Source of the DNA: Tumebacillus algifaecis | GTDB lineage: Bacteria; Bacillota; Bacilli; Tumebacillales; Tumebacillaceae | Length of the DNA: 64,000 nucleotides | NCBI RefSeq assembly: GCF_002243515.1 | Contig: NZ_CP022657.1 | Span: 2,285,001 to 2,349,000, forward strand | Direction: 5' to 3' | Part shown: in pieces, positions 14,716 through 23,915 of the stretch | Layout: each line of letters begins with the position of its first letter | Position numbering within the stretch: the first letter of the stretch is position 1 | Translations under genes and position numbers: made by a program | The notes under the pieces: generated by a model | The model's database searches: none | What the model was told of the DNA's origin: nothing | The model's input: the letters and a program-made list of their open reading frames with translations, nothing else

Positions 14716-15678
14716 TTGACCGCAATGAAAGCGTTTGTAGGGGTTGATGGTGGAGGGAGTAAGACCCGAGCTGTCGTCGTCACGGAAACTGGCGAATGGA
14801 TCGCCGACATCGTGACAGCAGGCAGCAACGTCAACCATTTCGGGTGGGAGCGAACGCAGAGCGTTTTGCAAGATCTGTTTGTGAAAATTCGGGCCGCCCT
14901 CCCGCCCGATGTTCGGATACACAGTCTTTTTTTCGGAGTAGCAGGAGTTGATCGCCCGGAAGCGCGGGCAAGAATGACAGAATGGATAGCAAGCCGCTTT
15001 CCAGAAGCTATCGTTGAAGTGGAAAGTGACACATTGCCAGCGCTGGTAAGCGGTTCTGGCGAGACAGCAGGTATCGTGCTCATCGGCGGCACCGGATCGA
15101 TCGCGTTTGGCATCAATGAACAAGGGGAGCAGTGCCGCGTCGGCGGTTGGGGCTACCTGATCGGCGATGAAGGCAGTGGCTATGCGATCGGTAAGGATGC
15201 ATGCGCGATGGTGATGCGAAGTTTTGATGGCCGCGGTCCGCAGACGTTGTTGACCGCAAAGCTCCTCGATTTTTACAACGTGGAGACACCACCCGCTTTG
15301 ATTCCGCTCGTCTACGCCACCGACATGACCCGCGAGCAGATCGCAGGTGCGACTCGTTTCGTTTTTGAGGCGGCACAGGAAGGTGATGCGGTGAGCATCG
15401 ATTTGCTGAGCAAAGCGGCTGACGAGTTGAGCGATTTGGTGCGAACGATGCTCGGTCGCCTTTCATTTAAGAAAGAGCGTGTGCCGGTGGTGTTGACTGG
15501 CGGACTGTTCCACGAAGGAAGCCCGTTGCTGGACATGGTCCGTGGGCGTTTGTCTGAGCGCGTCGATGTGGTGCGCAGTACGCATCCTCCCGTCGTCGGT
15601 GCCGTGTCGTTGGCGTTCAAACAGGGGGGCGCCACGCCGGGTGACCATTGGGAACAGACGCTAGTGCGAATCAAATGA
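14716..15678 (+). CDS. BadF/BadG-type amino-sugar kinase (MurNAc/GlcNAc kinase, MurK-like)
   Basis: A 320-residue ASKHA-fold kinase. The phosphate-1 motif is FVGVDGGGSKTRAVV, phosphate-2 is IGGTGSIAFGI, and the linker GWGYLIGDEGSGYAIGKDA is the signature of N-acetylglucosamine kinases of the BadF/BadG/BcrA/BcrD family. A clostridial relative (MurK) phosphorylates both MurNAc and GlcNAc and sits beside murQ, as here. It would turn imported free amino sugars into 6-phosphates for MurQ and NagA. The start is TTG 14716 (TAGGTG 7 bases upstream), with ATG 14725 as an alternative. It follows gntR by 10 bases. Confidence 0.88.
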   Translation: MTAMKAFVGVDGGGSKTRAVVVTETGEWIADIVTAGSNVNHFGWERTQSVLQDLFVKIRAALPPDVRIHSLFFGVAGVDRPEARARMTEWIASRFPEAIVEVESDTLPALVSGSGETAGIVLIGGTGSIAFGINEQGEQCRVGGWGYLIGDEGSGYAIGKDACAMVMRSFDGRGPQTLLTAKLLDFYNVETPPALIPLVYATDMTREQIAGATRFVFEAAQEGDAVSIDLLSKAADELSDLVRTMLGRLSFKKERVPVVLTGGLFHEGSPLLDMVRGRLSERVDVVRSTHPPVVGAVSLAFKQGGATPGDHWEQTLVRIK

Positions 15679-15691
15679 AGCAGAAGAAGGG

Positions 15692-16600
15692 ATGACCCTG
15701 TCCGTGGAATCAATTTCGAAATTAAGCACTGAACAGACCAACGACAACTCAGCGAACCTCGACCAGATGAGTGCGCTAGAGATCGTGACTTTGATCAACA
15801 AGGAAGACCAGACGGTCGCACTCGCGGTGCAAGCAGCATTGCCGCAGATTGCCGCCGCGGTCGAACTGATCGCAGCAGCACTGGCCAAAGGCGGTCGCCT
15901 GTTCTATATCGGAGCGGGCACCAGCGGTCGTTTAGGCGTTTTGGACGCTTCCGAATGCCCGCCTACGTTTGGCATTGACGCCACGCTCGTCCAAGGCTTG
16001 ATCGCCGGAGGTGACGCTGCGCTGGTCAACGCGCTGGAAGGCGCAGAAGATGATGCTTCCGCTGGGGCTGATGATTTGCAAAAGGTCCAGTTGAGCCTGC
16101 TCGATGTGGTAGTCGGGATTGCGGCGAGCGGACGCACGCCTTACGTGGCGGGCGCTTTGGCCTATGCACGGGAAGTCGGGGCGGCGACGATCGCGCTGTC
16201 TTGCAATGCACCAGCTGAAATTTCCAAGCTGGCCGATGTGGCGATCGAAGTGGTGACCGGGCCGGAAGTTTTGATGGGCTCTACTCGCATGAAGGCAGGC
16301 ACCGCACAGAAGTTGGTGCTGAACATGCTGAGTACCGCGAGCATGGTGCAGAGCGGCAAGGTCTACCAGAACTTGATGATCGACGTGAAACCGACCAACA
16401 TCAAGCTGATCGACCGCGCGACGCGGATTTTGACGATGGCAGCCGATGTGGAATACGACACTGCTGCGGTCGCTCTCACGCGGGCGGACAATCGGGCAAA
16501 AATAGCATTGGTCATGCTGAAGACCGGGCTGGGACCGGAAGAAGCAGAACTGCGGTTGCAGGCAGTCAACGGCTTTGTGCGCCGTGCCATTGAAGGATAG
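15692..16600 (+). CDS. murQ: N-acetylmuramic acid 6-phosphate etherase MurQ
   Basis: A 302-residue SIS-domain lyase that cleaves the D-lactyl ether of MurNAc-6-P, giving GlcNAc-6-P and lactate. Family signatures are clear: the sugar-phosphate loop FYIGAGTSGRLGVLDASECPP (the Glu in SECPP is the catalytic base position) and the second SIS block GPEVLMGSTRMKAGTAQKLVLN. Length is normal. It lies 13 bases after the kinase gene, so substrate supply and use are coupled. The protein is cytoplasmic. Confidence 0.97.
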   Translation: MTLSVESISKLSTEQTNDNSANLDQMSALEIVTLINKEDQTVALAVQAALPQIAAAVELIAAALAKGGRLFYIGAGTSGRLGVLDASECPPTFGIDATLVQGLIAGGDAALVNALEGAEDDASAGADDLQKVQLSLLDVVVGIAASGRTPYVAGALAYAREVGAATIALSCNAPAEISKLADVAIEVVTGPEVLMGSTRMKAGTAQKLVLNMLSTASMVQSGKVYQNLMIDVKPTNIKLIDRATRILTMAADVEYDTAAVALTRADNRAKIALVMLKTGLGPEEAELRLQAVNGFVRRAIEG

Positions 16601-16611
16601 GGGGAGGCATC

Positions 16612-18270
16612 ATGTCAGAAAAAGGGTGTTCGTTGCGTCAAAAGATCGGACAGACGATGATGTTCGGGTTTCACGGTACAGAGCCGTCACCTGAGATCAC
16701 CTCGTTGATCCGCGACCATCATGTCGGAGGAATCATCCTCTTTGCCCGCAACATTGGGGAGCCCAAAGATGTGCTGCGCCTGACGATTGCGTTGCAAAAG
16801 ATCGCCTATGAGGCGGGTCATCGCCATCCGCTCTTGATCTCCATCGATCAGGAGAATGGCATCGTGCGCCGCTTAGGGGCGGGTACGACCCTTTTGCCGG
16901 GCAACATGGCACTCGGCGCGACAGGGGAGAGCCGTTACGTGCAAGCGGTGGCCGAGGCGACCGGGCGCGAACTGAAAGCGCTCGGCATCAACTACAACCT
17001 TGCGCCGGTGCTCGACATCAACAACAACCCGCACAACCCGGTGATCGGTGTTCGCTCTTACGGCGAAGATCCACAGTTTGTAGCCGAGTGCGGATCTGCG
17101 GCGATTCATGGATTACAAGCGGCAGGCGTCGCTGCGTGCGGCAAGCACTTCCCCGGTCACGGCGACACGAGCAAGGACTCGCATTTGACCTTGCCGTTGA
17201 TTCCGCACGATCTGGAGCGACTGAAGCAAGTGGAGTTAGTGCCGTTTGTGAAAGCGATTGCAGATGGTGTTGATTCGCTGATGATCGCGCACGTTTGCTT
17301 CCCTGAGATCGAGCCCGATCCGACCCTTCCGGCCACGCTTTCTCGCCGTGTTGTCACAGACCTGTTGCGAAATGAACTCGGGTACCAAGGTGTGATCACC
17401 ACCGATTGCATGGAAATGAAAGCGATTGCCGACAGTCCCGGCACGGTGGAAGGCACGTACCGTGCATTTCAAGCGGGCATCGATTTGTCGTTCATCTCGC
17501 ATACCTACGAGTGGCAGATCGGAGCGATCGAGCGGCTGGTAGCTGGAATTGAAGCGGGAGACACACCTGTCGAGCGTCTCGATGACGCGGTTGGACGAAT
17601 TCTCAAGCTGAAGGAGAAATATCTGCATTGGGATGAGATCACACCGTGGTTTGAGCAGACAGACCCTGTGCCGGATGCGATCGTCGGGGGACCGGAGCAT
17701 GAGCAATTGGCACGCGAGGTGATGGAAGCTGCCGTGACGCTTACCAAAAATGAGGCGGGGCTGCTTCCGATGACTTTGCAAGCGGAGCAGACGGTCGCGG
17801 TGGTCTGTCTGCAGAACAAGTTGACCTCGCTCGTGGAGGATGAGCGCTACCTGATCAATCCACTGCAACAAGCGCTGCAGGCAACACACCGCAGCGCACG
17901 TTGTTTCGAGGTGCAGAATCCTCCGACAGAAGCGGATATCGAACAGGTGATCCAAGGATTGGACGGCTGTGCGGCGGTGATCGTCGGCACGATGAACGCG
18001 CAGTTGGCGCCAGGTCAGTCCCAACTTGTTCAGCGCTTGAACCAGAGCGGGGTGCCGCTGATCGTGATCTCGATGCGCACGCCCTATGATCTGGCGATGT
18101 TCCCAGAAGTAGCAACCCATATTGCCGCTTATGAATGGACGCCGACAGCCCTACAAATTGCCGTAGAAGCCATTTTTGGCCAGCGCGAACTGTGTGGCCG
18201 CTTGCCGGTGACCATTCCGAATGTCGCGGTACGGGGGCATCGAGCAGACAACCGGGGTGATCTGCAATGA
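16612..18270 (+). CDS. nagZ: family 3 beta-N-acetylhexosaminidase NagZ, cytoplasmic form
   Basis: A 552-residue GH3 enzyme that removes beta-GlcNAc from muropeptides or GlcNAc-MurNAc. The NagZ catalytic loop KHFPGHGDTSKDSH contains the His183/Asp185 dyad and the nucleophile is Asp265 in ITTDCMEMKAI. The N-terminal barrel (~1-340) is followed by a GH3 C-terminal domain (~375-545), as in B. subtilis NagZ, but there is no signal peptide: the protein starts MSEKGCSLRQKIGQTMMFG. It should therefore work on imported fragments, unlike the exported B. subtilis enzyme. It overlaps anmK by 4 bases (ATGA). Confidence 0.94.
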   Translation: MSEKGCSLRQKIGQTMMFGFHGTEPSPEITSLIRDHHVGGIILFARNIGEPKDVLRLTIALQKIAYEAGHRHPLLISIDQENGIVRRLGAGTTLLPGNMALGATGESRYVQAVAEATGRELKALGINYNLAPVLDINNNPHNPVIGVRSYGEDPQFVAECGSAAIHGLQAAGVAACGKHFPGHGDTSKDSHLTLPLIPHDLERLKQVELVPFVKAIADGVDSLMIAHVCFPEIEPDPTLPATLSRRVVTDLLRNELGYQGVITTDCMEMKAIADSPGTVEGTYRAFQAGIDLSFISHTYEWQIGAIERLVAGIEAGDTPVERLDDAVGRILKLKEKYLHWDEITPWFEQTDPVPDAIVGGPEHEQLAREVMEAAVTLTKNEAGLLPMTLQAEQTVAVVCLQNKLTSLVEDERYLINPLQQALQATHRSARCFEVQNPPTEADIEQVIQGLDGCAAVIVGTMNAQLAPGQSQLVQRLNQSGVPLIVISMRTPYDLAMFPEVATHIAAYEWTPTALQIAVEAIFGQRELCGRLPVTIPNVAVRGHRADNRGDLQ

Positions 18271-19454
18271 CAGAACATGCAGCTCTGACTTGCGTGGGTT
18301 TGATGTCAGGCACCTCGGTGGACGGGATCGATGTAGCCATCGTCGAGATCGTGGGCCGACCGCCCGCACTCGAAGTCAAGGTGCGCCATTTTGAAACGGT
18401 CCCTTTCTCCGAAGCGGTGCGCAGTCGGATTTTCCACCTCTTCGACCTCGAAAAAGCAAACGTCTCCGAGCTGAGCACGATGAACTTTTTGCTCGGGCAT
18501 GTCTTTGCCGACGCGACGTTGACCGCGTTGCGAAATGCTGGAATTGCACCGCATGAGGTAGCGTTTGTCGCCTCACATGGACAGACGATCTACCACAATC
18601 CGGTGCCGGAATTGATCGATGGCTATGAGGTCATCTCGACCTTGCAGATTGGTGAAGCTTCGGTGATCGCTGAAAAAACGGGAATTACGACGATCTCCGA
18701 CTTCCGCGTCCGCGACATGGCGGCGGGTGGGCAAGGAGCTCCGTTGGTGCCTTTCGTTGACAAACTGCTGTTTACAGCGCCAGACAAAGGGCGGATCGCT
18801 GCGAACATCGGCGGCATTGCCAACCTGACCGTGCTTCCGGCAGGTGGTCGGTCCGAGCCGCTTGGCTTTGACACAGGCCCTGGCAACATGATCCTCGATG
18901 GACTGGTCCAAAAGATCACAGGCGGCACGAAGCACTATGATCAGGATGGAAAGATTGCGCAGACAGGTCAAGTAAACGAAGCATTTCTCGCGAAATGGTT
19001 GGAATTGCCATACTTTGCCGCCCAACCGCCGAAATCGACAGGACGTGAGCTGTTCGGCGCCGTCTGTGTCGAGCAATGGTGGTCTGAAGGTCAGGCTGCA
19101 GGTCTCGCTCCACAAGACTTGGTGCGAACGGCGACCGAGTTTACGGCACGAACTTTTGCCGATGCGATCAAACGTTTTGTTCTGCCCGCATATGCAATCG
19201 AGGAAATGTTTGTCGGTGGGGGCGGATCGTATAACCCCGTGTTGATGGACAGCATCAGAAAGCATTTGCCGAATCTTGTGATCGAGCAACAAGAGGCGAC
19301 AGGGATTCCAGGCGATGCGAAAGAAGCGGTATGTTTTGCAGTTTTGGGCTATGAGTGCTTCCACCAAAGGCCCAACAATCTTCCGTCCGTCACTGGAGCC
19401 GCTCGGCCTGTCGTGATGGGGAAAGTTGTGCGGTCTCAGGAGGGACAAGCATGA
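18267..19454 (+). CDS. anmK: anhydro-N-acetylmuramic acid kinase AnmK
   Basis: A 395-residue kinase that opens 1,6-anhydroMurNAc with ATP to MurNAc-6-P, the MurQ substrate. Motifs: GLMSGTSVDGIDVAIVEI at the N-terminus, ASHGQTIYHNP, ANIGGIANLT and GFDTGPGNMILDGL, then FVGGGGSYNPVL near the C-terminus. Its start overlaps nagZ and its end overlaps namZ (both ATGA). AnhydroMurNAc arises only from lytic transglycosylases, so its place here implies that the operon also handles such products, for example from SpoIID-, SleB- or phage-type enzymes (inference). Confidence 0.96.
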   Translation: MTEHAALTCVGLMSGTSVDGIDVAIVEIVGRPPALEVKVRHFETVPFSEAVRSRIFHLFDLEKANVSELSTMNFLLGHVFADATLTALRNAGIAPHEVAFVASHGQTIYHNPVPELIDGYEVISTLQIGEASVIAEKTGITTISDFRVRDMAAGGQGAPLVPFVDKLLFTAPDKGRIAANIGGIANLTVLPAGGRSEPLGFDTGPGNMILDGLVQKITGGTKHYDQDGKIAQTGQVNEAFLAKWLELPYFAAQPPKSTGRELFGAVCVEQWWSEGQAAGLAPQDLVRTATEFTARTFADAIKRFVLPAYAIEEMFVGGGGSYNPVLMDSIRKHLPNLVIEQQEATGIPGDAKEAVCFAVLGYECFHQRPNNLPSVTGAARPVVMGKVVRSQEGQA

Positions 19455-20605
19455 TCCGTATCGGGATCGAAAGGTTTCTTGCAGATGATCTCGGGCGCTT
19501 CAAAGGAGCAAAAGTCGGATTGCTCAGTCATCACCCCGCGGTGAACGATCAGTTTGTCACGACGATCGATCTTGTGGCACTGCACCCAGACCTTCAGTTG
19601 CAGGCGCTCTTTACGCCGGAACACGGGTTGTTCGGAGTGGCGCAGGCAGGGGAACAGATCGGCGATGAGCTTCACCCGCGGTATCAGGTGCCGATCTATT
19701 CCTTGTATGGCACGCGCAAGAAGCCGACTGCTACCATGCTAGCTGGACTGGACGTGCTCCTGATCGACTTTCAGGATGTGGGGGCGCGTTTCTACACCTA
19801 TATCTCTGCGCTCGGCTACATGTTGGAGGCGGCAGCAGAAGCGGGGTTGCCTGTAGTAGTGCTCGATCGGCCCAATCCGATCGGAGGTCAGATCGTTGAA
19901 GGGCCCCTTTTGCAGCCAAACTTTATCTCGTATGTCGGACGCTACCAGATTCCGCTCCGCTTTGGCTTGACGATTGGCGAGTTAGCGCTTTGGATCGCCA
20001 AACAAGAGCAGTTAGCAGTCAATTTGACCATCGTTCCGATGACGGGTTGGAAGCGTTCGATGTGGTTCGATCAGACGGGGCGCGATTGGGTGCCGCCGTC
20101 GCCGAACATGCCTGCTTTGACGACAGCGATCGTTTATCCGGGCATGACCTTCTTCGAGGGGACAAACGTCTCAGAAGGTCGTGGTACGACGCGTCCGTTC
20201 GAATTTTTTGGTGCACCTTGGATCGAGCCGTCCGAATTGATCGCTCGCTTTCAAGAGCGGGGAATTCCTGGCGTCCAGCTTCGTGAAACCTGCTTCATCC
20301 CGACCTTTTCCAAGTATAAGGACGAGATCTGTCGAGGGGCGCACGTGCATGTCACCGATCGGGAACAGTTCCGCCCGGTGCGAATGGCGATGCATCTACT
20401 CGAAGTGATCAAGGAACTGTACCCCGATTATTTGAAGTGGACCGATCCGGTCAAGGGCCGTCACTTTATCGACTTGCTCGCTGGCACCGATCAATTGCGG
20501 TTGGCGCTCGACAGCGGGCAGGACCTCACATCGCTATATGAAAAGTGGGAGACAGAGACAGAAGCGTTTCGATCATCTCTAGCTACTAACTTTTTATATT
20601 CATAA
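19451..20605 (+). CDS. namZ: exo-beta-N-acetylmuramidase NamZ (DUF1343, GH171), without signal peptide
   Basis: A 384-residue DUF1343/GH171 protein. Known NamZ (B. subtilis YbbC) releases MurNAc from the non-reducing end of wall saccharides. Visible family blocks: KVGLLSHHPAVND, LFTPEHGLFG, LIDFQDVGARFYTY, VVLDRPNPIGG and TNVSEGRGTTRPFEFFGAPW. ATG 19451 overlaps the anmK stop; a longer in-frame start at 19355 would only read anmK sequence. There is no signal peptide, so unlike the B. subtilis enzyme it is probably cytoplasmic and works with NagZ on imported disaccharide. Confidence 0.93.
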   Translation: MIRIGIERFLADDLGRFKGAKVGLLSHHPAVNDQFVTTIDLVALHPDLQLQALFTPEHGLFGVAQAGEQIGDELHPRYQVPIYSLYGTRKKPTATMLAGLDVLLIDFQDVGARFYTYISALGYMLEAAAEAGLPVVVLDRPNPIGGQIVEGPLLQPNFISYVGRYQIPLRFGLTIGELALWIAKQEQLAVNLTIVPMTGWKRSMWFDQTGRDWVPPSPNMPALTTAIVYPGMTFFEGTNVSEGRGTTRPFEFFGAPWIEPSELIARFQERGIPGVQLRETCFIPTFSKYKDEICRGAHVHVTDREQFRPVRMAMHLLEVIKELYPDYLKWTDPVKGRHFIDLLAGTDQLRLALDSGQDLTSLYEKWETETEAFRSSLATNFLYS

Positions 20606-20641
20606 ATCATCTATCATTTTTGACTAGGGGGCATCACAAAC

Positions 20642-21958
20642 ATGAAACATGTTAAATCGGTAGCGCTGGTCACAGCTGTCTCACTCTTGGGCGTCGGACT
20701 GGTTGGTTGTAGCAGCGATGAGAAGAAAGAAGAATCGTCTGCGAACTGGACTGGTAAGATCACGATTTGGGACGGTCCTCGTTGGGCAGATGACAAAGAG
20801 AATAAGTATCACTGGTTGGAGAAGATGGCAGCCGAATTCGAAAAAAGCCATGAGGGCGTAAAGGTTGACATCGTACAAGTTCCGTGGGCTGAGTTGAACG
20901 ACAAACTTGGCGTCTCCCTCTCAGGTAAATCCTTGCCGGACATCGCACCGATCGACATCTCCGGCAATGGAGTCAACCCGACGTTTGTCAAGCAAGGCGC
21001 GGTCGAGCCGCTCGATGACTATTTCACCGCTGAAGAGAAGAAGGACTTCTATCCGAACGCATTGGAAGCGTATACGAAAGATGGCAAAATGTATGGCGTG
21101 CCGGCGGCGATGACCGTTCACTCCCTTTTGCTCAACCTCGACATCTTCAAAGAGCGCAATGTTGAGCCGCCGAAAGACGGACAGTGGACTTGGGAAGAGT
21201 TTACCGACAAGATGAAAAAGCTGACCTATGACAAAAACGGTGATGGCTCGATCGACGTGTATGGTTTCTCGACCTATATCAAGAACGGCTACTATGAAGC
21301 TTGGCCATTCCTGTACATGAACGGCGGTCGTTCGCTGAATGACGATGCGACCAAATTTACATTCGATTCCTCGGAAGCAATTTCTGCGATGAAAGCGCTG
21401 GCCGACCTGAAAGCGGCCGACAAAGTAGCGCCGAAAGAAATGGGCTCCGGTGATGTCGGCGGCACCTGGAAAGCGTTTGCGAAACAAAAGACGGTCGCTG
21501 TTGAGCCATGGGCTACTTGGGCGATCTCCGCTGCACAAGGCGAAAAGATGAACTTTATGGTTGCTTCCTACCCGTCGGGTAAAGCTGGCAAACCGGTTAC
21601 GATCGGCGGCGTTGGCGGTTGGATGATGTTTGACCAAAAAGAAGATGGTAAGAAGAAAGTGGTTGCCGAATTCATGAAGCAACTGAGTGCGACCGAACAA
21701 CAAGTGCTGTCCGCGAAGAGCTACGGCACCTTCCCGTCCCGCATTTCGGCGATGGAGCAAAACCCGTTTGCTGACAACGTTCAAATGCAACAAGCGCAAA
21801 AGCTCACCGAACAGGCGGTCATGCTGCCGCGCCACGAAAACTGGAAGAAGATCGACGAAGCGATCCAACAACAGCTTCAACTCGTGCTCAACGGTGAGAA
21901 AACTCCGGAAAACGCGATGAAGGAAGCAAAATCGAAAGTTGATGCACTTCTGAAGTAG
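20642..21958 (+). CDS. sugar ABC transporter substrate-binding lipoprotein
   Basis: A 438-residue family 1 solute-binding protein of the CUT1 sugar-importer class. The signal ends in a lipobox LVGC with Cys23. The mature part begins KITIWDGPRWADD and contains VDIVQVPWAELNDKLGVSLSG and GVPAAMTVHSLLLNLDIF, usual in oligosaccharide-binding proteins. It lies within the amino-sugar operon, 36 bases after namZ, so its ligand is most likely a GlcNAc/MurNAc saccharide or muropeptide sugar (inference). Conserved Trp residues (WTWEEF, WATWAIS) fit stacking on sugar rings. Confidence 0.9.
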   Translation: MKHVKSVALVTAVSLLGVGLVGCSSDEKKEESSANWTGKITIWDGPRWADDKENKYHWLEKMAAEFEKSHEGVKVDIVQVPWAELNDKLGVSLSGKSLPDIAPIDISGNGVNPTFVKQGAVEPLDDYFTAEEKKDFYPNALEAYTKDGKMYGVPAAMTVHSLLLNLDIFKERNVEPPKDGQWTWEEFTDKMKKLTYDKNGDGSIDVYGFSTYIKNGYYEAWPFLYMNGGRSLNDDATKFTFDSSEAISAMKALADLKAADKVAPKEMGSGDVGGTWKAFAKQKTVAVEPWATWAISAAQGEKMNFMVASYPSGKAGKPVTIGGVGGWMMFDQKEDGKKKVVAEFMKQLSATEQQVLSAKSYGTFPSRISAMEQNPFADNVQMQQAQKLTEQAVMLPRHENWKKIDEAIQQQLQLVLNGEKTPENAMKEAKSKVDALLK

Positions 21959-21981
21959 CAGACGCAGACTTGTCATGTTTC

Positions 21982-22013
21982 GAGGGGGACCCTGATTGCC
22001 AAGGGTCCCCCTC
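21982..22013 (+). other. strong intercistronic hairpin between binding protein and permease genes
   Basis: A perfect 12-bp stem (GAGGGGGACCCT / AGGGTCCCCCTC) with an 8-base loop is not followed by a T run, so it is unlikely to stop transcription fully. Its place after the binding-protein gene suggests a 3' mRNA stabiliser that keeps the binding protein in excess over the permeases, as in malE-malF (inference). Confidence 0.7.
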
Positions 22014-22046
22014 ACACCTAAAATTTTGAGCATCGGGGGAACGGAT

Positions 22047-22937
22047 GTGAAGGCCTCCAATGGACTGCTGAAAGAAATGTGGAAACAGCGGGCCGCTTAT
22101 CTGTTTTTGCTACCAAAATTGATCTTGTTCATTCTGTTTATCGTGATCCCCGTATTTTGGGCTTTTCTGATCGCTTTTCAGGAGTACGGGTATTCAGGAA
22201 GCAAATGGGTTGGATTTGACAACTTCATCAAAACATTCGAAAGCGAAACGTACCGCGTGGCGTTACTCAACACTTTGAAATATACGGTCATTACGGTGCC
22301 TTTGAACATCATTTTGGCGCTGGGTCTCTCCACGCTGATCTATCCGCTTGGCCGAATGTCGCAAAGTTTCTTCCGTGGTGCCTTCTACTTGCCGACCGTT
22401 ACGTCGATGGTAATCATCGCGATGGTTTGGCGCTGGGTGTATAACTATCGCTTTGGTCTGTTCAATTATTTCTTGGACTTTTTCGGAATCCCGCCTCAAG
22501 ACTGGCTGAACCAGTCTGATACAGCGCTGTGGGCACTGATCATCATGAGTGTTCTGATTCCGCCGGGCGTAGGGATCATCATGTATCTGGCGGCGATGGG
22601 CTCCATTCCCGAATCGCTGTATGAGTCGGCGAAGATCGATGGAGCGAATTCGTTCCAAAGATGGTGGCGGATCACGGTGCCGCTGCTCAAGCCGACCACG
22701 CTGTATCTGACCATGCTGTCACTGATCGGTTCGTTTCAGGTGTTTATCCAGGTCATCCTGATGACGGGTGGCGGGCCAGGTGACGCGACGGAGACGGTCG
22801 TACATCTGATTTACAAAACGGCTTTCCGCGATTTGGAATTTGGGTTGGCCTCGGCACAGGCTGTGGTGTTGTTTATCATCACCCTGATCTTCGGGGTTGT
22901 ACAATACCGAATCATGTACCGCAAAGGGGAAGAGTAG
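22047..22937 (+). CDS. sugar ABC transporter permease (MalF/UgpA type)
   Basis: A 296-residue membrane permease with six likely helices. GTG 22047 is chosen because CGGGGGA is 6 bases upstream; an in-frame start at 21996 lies in the hairpin. The cytoplasmic EAA loop is LYESAKIDGANSFQRWWRITVPLLKP, the standard CUT1 form. An N-terminal basic stretch precedes helix 1 (AAYLFLLPKLILFILF). It pairs with the next gene. No ATPase gene is in the operon, so a shared MsmX-type ATPase elsewhere must energise it (family knowledge plus inference). Confidence 0.92.
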   Translation: MKASNGLLKEMWKQRAAYLFLLPKLILFILFIVIPVFWAFLIAFQEYGYSGSKWVGFDNFIKTFESETYRVALLNTLKYTVITVPLNIILALGLSTLIYPLGRMSQSFFRGAFYLPTVTSMVIIAMVWRWVYNYRFGLFNYFLDFFGIPPQDWLNQSDTALWALIIMSVLIPPGVGIIMYLAAMGSIPESLYESAKIDGANSFQRWWRITVPLLKPTTLYLTMLSLIGSFQVFIQVILMTGGGPGDATETVVHLIYKTAFRDLEFGLASAQAVVLFIITLIFGVVQYRIMYRKGEE

Positions 22938-22949
22938 GAGGCGAAAACC

Positions 22950-23915
22950 ATGAAATTGAGACGAACATCTTCAAAGTTAATCACCTACACCGTCTTGGTG
23001 GTCTGGGCGATCATCTCCTTGCTTCCGCTGTACTGGGTATTCACGACCGCGCTTCAACTATCCGAATACCAGGATGAGACGACCGGGCAGGTCATTTCAT
23101 ATGTGGATTCAGAACCGCCCAAACTTTATCCGATGGGCATTCCCAAGTATTTTGAGGAATGGGGATTAGCGCGCGATGCCGAATCGGCGGGTGACATCGT
23201 GCAGGCAGAGCACCATCGCGAACGGATGAGTGCGATCGTAGCAGATACGTTCTCCGGCTTTAAAACGCTATTTGCCGGAACGAACATCTGGCGTTGGTTT
23301 TTCAACTCAGCATACATCGCGATTGTCGTCACGATCGGCATCTTGTTGCTCGACACGATGGCCGGATACGTGTTGGCGAAAAAGAACTTCCCCGGTCGTA
23401 ATTTCATCTTCTGGTCGATCATCGCGACGATGATGATTCCAGGACAGATCACCTTGGTTCCTTTGTTCATGATGGTCGGGGAACTGAAATTGATGAATAC
23501 GCATTGGGCGCTGATCTTGCCAGATTTGTCGATGGTCTTTGGCGTTTTCTTGATGCGACAATACATGCTGTCCGTTCCGACCGAGCTGTTGGAAGCGGCA
23601 CGCATTGACGGTGCATCGGAGTGGAAGACGTTTTGGAAGATCGTCGTGCCGCTGGCGAAACCGGCGATGGCTACACTTGGCATTTTCACATTTATGAATG
23701 TGTGGAACTCGTTCTTGTGGCCGATCATCGTGCTTGACGACGCGAGCCTATACACGCTGCCTGTGGGTCTAAAAACGTTACAGGATCAGAATTTGGCCAT
23801 CTTTAAGCTGCTGATGAGCGGTGCGGCCATCGCGGCCATACCGATGATCGTCGTCTTCATTGCCTTCCAACGCTACTTCATCAAAGGTCTCACCATGGGT
23901 GGTGTCAAGGAATGA
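22950..23915 (+). CDS. sugar ABC transporter permease (MalG/UgpE type)
   Basis: A 321-residue permease, the MalG-type partner. The EAA loop is ELLEAARIDGASEWKTFWKIVVPLAKP. A longer than usual extracytoplasmic segment (~residues 35-105, charged, with two Pro-rich turns) follows the first helix. Start ATG has GGAGGCG upstream; the stop overlaps the serine hydrolase start (ATGA). Confidence 0.92.
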   Translation: MKLRRTSSKLITYTVLVVWAIISLLPLYWVFTTALQLSEYQDETTGQVISYVDSEPPKLYPMGIPKYFEEWGLARDAESAGDIVQAEHHRERMSAIVADTFSGFKTLFAGTNIWRWFFNSAYIAIVVTIGILLLDTMAGYVLAKKNFPGRNFIFWSIIATMMIPGQITLVPLFMMVGELKLMNTHWALILPDLSMVFGVFLMRQYMLSVPTELLEAARIDGASEWKTFWKIVVPLAKPAMATLGIFTFMNVWNSFLWPIIVLDDASLYTLPVGLKTLQDQNLAIFKLLMSGAAIAAIPMIVVFIAFQRYFIKGLTMGGVKE

